This document shows positions 12,871 through 13,583 of a stretch of DNA of 13,583 nucleotides, in pieces. The translations under genes were made by a program, and so were the position numbers. The stretch is from Collinsella aerofaciens (GTDB taxonomy: Bacteria; Actinomycetota; Coriobacteriia; Coriobacteriales; Coriobacteriaceae), in the NCBI RefSeq assembly GCF_901212495.1, contig NZ_CAAKNY010000068.1, forward strand, positions 6,959-20,541, in the 5' to 3' direction. Position 1 is the first letter of the stretch. Each line of letters starts with the position of its first letter. The notes under the pieces are model-generated. The model did not search any database, had not been told where the DNA came from, and was given only the letters and a program-made list of their open reading frames with translations.

Positions 12871-13583
12871 TTAGCACGCCCCGCTTCCGGTCAGTACCTC
12901 TATAACAGTGAGAGCAACAATCTTCATATCGGTCAGAACGCCCCTCCTGGCGATATACTCCAGGTCGCGGCGGACCATGCCGTCGAAGCCGGTATCGTTG
13001 CGGTCGGTCACCTGCCACCAGCCTGTGATGCCGGGCTTCACGGCCAGGCGCTGCAGGTCGTACTCGGTGTACTCCGCGACCTCGTTGGGAAGCGGCGGGC
13101 GCGGGCCCACGACGGACATCTGTCCCAGGAACACGTTGACGAACTGCGGGAACTCGTCGATGGAGTGCTTGCGGATGAACCTGCCGATCTTGGTGACGCG
13201 CGGGTCGTCCCTCATCTTGAACATGGCGCCGGCGATCTCGTTCTGCTCCTTGAGCTCGGCGAGGCGCTCGTCGGCGTCCCTGTACATGGAGCGGAACTTC
13301 CACATACGGAAGGTTGACAGGCTACCGTCGCGGTGGGTCTGGCCTACGCGGATCTGGCTGTAAAACGGGTTGCCCTCGCTCTCAAGGCGAATGGCCGCGG
13401 CGAGCACCAGGCTCGGTACGGCGATGACGGCTAACACGCAGCCGCTGAACACGATGTCGAACGCGCGCTTCACGGCACGGTAGGCCAGACGCGAGCGATC
13501 CCAGTCCATGATGGATTGCATGGCCTTGTAGCGGGCAGCGCCCTCGCGCCGGTCCATGGCCTGAGCAATCAGCGCCGCCCCCG
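12871..13583 (-). CDS. priming sugar-1-phosphate transferase (polyprenyl-phosphate), possibly 5' partial
   Basis: This is a bacterial sugar transferase (PF02397 type, WbaP/WcaJ/PglC-like). It transfers a sugar-1-phosphate from a UDP-sugar to undecaprenyl phosphate and so starts each repeat unit. Visible in order: RAVKRAFDIVFSG, a membrane-anchoring stretch VLAVIAVPSLVLAAAI, GNPFYSQIRVGQ, FRMWKFRSM, MRDDPRVTKIGRFIRKHSID, EFPQFVNVFLGQMSVVGPRP and LAVKPGITGWWQV. These are the full set of catalytic motifs of the family. The first ATG in the window is at 13557 (228 residues), but no ribosome site precedes it and the frame stays open to the window edge (GAALIAQA), so the protein may be longer and begin outside. 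Only one hydrophobic segment is visible, so it is either the compact form or the C-terminal part of a longer WbaP-like protein. It heads the part of the operon seen here, with the WbuB-like gene starting two bases after its stop. Confidence 0.9.
   Translation of the reverse strand, partial: GAALIAQAMDRREGAARYKAMQSIMDWDRSRLAYRAVKRAFDIVFSGCVLAVIAVPSLVLAAAIRLESEGNPFYSQIRVGQTHRDGSLSTFRMWKFRSMYRDADERLAELKEQNEIAGAMFKMRDDPRVTKIGRFIRKHSIDEFPQFVNVFLGQMSVVGPRPPLPNEVAEYTEYDLQRLAVKPGITGWWQVTDRNDTGFDGMVRRDLEYIARRGVLTDMKIVALTVIEVLTGSGAC

Noticed and set aside
12869..13303. N-terminal extension of the WbuB-like transferase (about 145 codons)
   Set aside because: The extension is Arg/Gly/Ala-rich and is the priming-transferase gene read in another frame. 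The family N-terminus begins shortly after ATG 12868.

Overview
The window is one strand-coherent polysaccharide (capsule or exopolysaccharide) biosynthesis locus. Every credible gene lies on the minus strand, so transcription runs from the right edge to the left. The high-GC flanks, the GC-rich codon use of the flanking genes, the compact Wzx/Wzy-type layout and the protein style suggest a high-GC Gram-positive gut-type actinobacterium, possibly a Coriobacteriia member such as a Collinsella or Olsenella relative. This placement is an inference from style only, not from a marker gene.

Layout, in the direction of transcription. (1) Right edge, about 13583-12871: a polyprenyl-phosphate sugar-1-phosphate transferase that primes the repeat unit. 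It is open at the window edge. (2) 12868-11618: a WbuB-like GT4 glycosyltransferase. (3) 11612-8564: three nucleotide-sugar genes, namely a CapE/WbjB/FnlA-type dehydratase/epimerase, a short RmlD-like reductase and a CapG/WbjD/FnlC-type 2-epimerase. Because the middle enzyme is RmlD-like and has no CapF-type cupin domain, the product is more likely UDP-L-QuiNAc (or UDP-L-RhaNAc) than UDP-L-FucNAc. (4) 8562-1515, of lower GC: glycosyltransferase, Wzy polymerase, glycosyltransferase, Wzx flippase, and a 589-residue glycosyltransferase with a duplicated C-terminal domain. (5) 1454-369, AT-rich: an acyltransferase-3 gene that is clearly a pseudogene. It can be reconstructed across three single-base frameshifts and two in-frame stops. 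(6) Left edge, below about 330: GC-rich again, holding the 3' part of ugd (UDP-glucose 6-dehydrogenase) with its 5' part missing. This is probably a recombination boundary of the exchangeable cassette.

How the genes work together (inference from families): the priming transferase loads the first sugar phosphate on undecaprenyl phosphate, and the WbuB-like enzyme probably adds the L-6-deoxy-HexNAc made by the three-gene set. Three further glycosyltransferases complete a unit of up to about five sugars, Wzx flips it and Wzy polymerises it. The acyltransferase would have O-acylated it, but is dead in this genome. No chain-length regulator, kinase/phosphatase or ABC exporter is in the window. The genes are almost contiguous. 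Three junctions use ATGA stop/start overlaps and others are 1-5 bases apart, so one long operon with a promoter beyond the right edge is expected.

The most unusual item is the 589-residue glycosyltransferase: its donor-side domain is present twice with a 175-residue period. A run of nine G (coding strand) sits at the seam between the two copies. Gain or loss of one G would end the protein just after the first copy, giving a normal-length enzyme. This is a candidate length-switching (phase-variable) glycosyltransferase.
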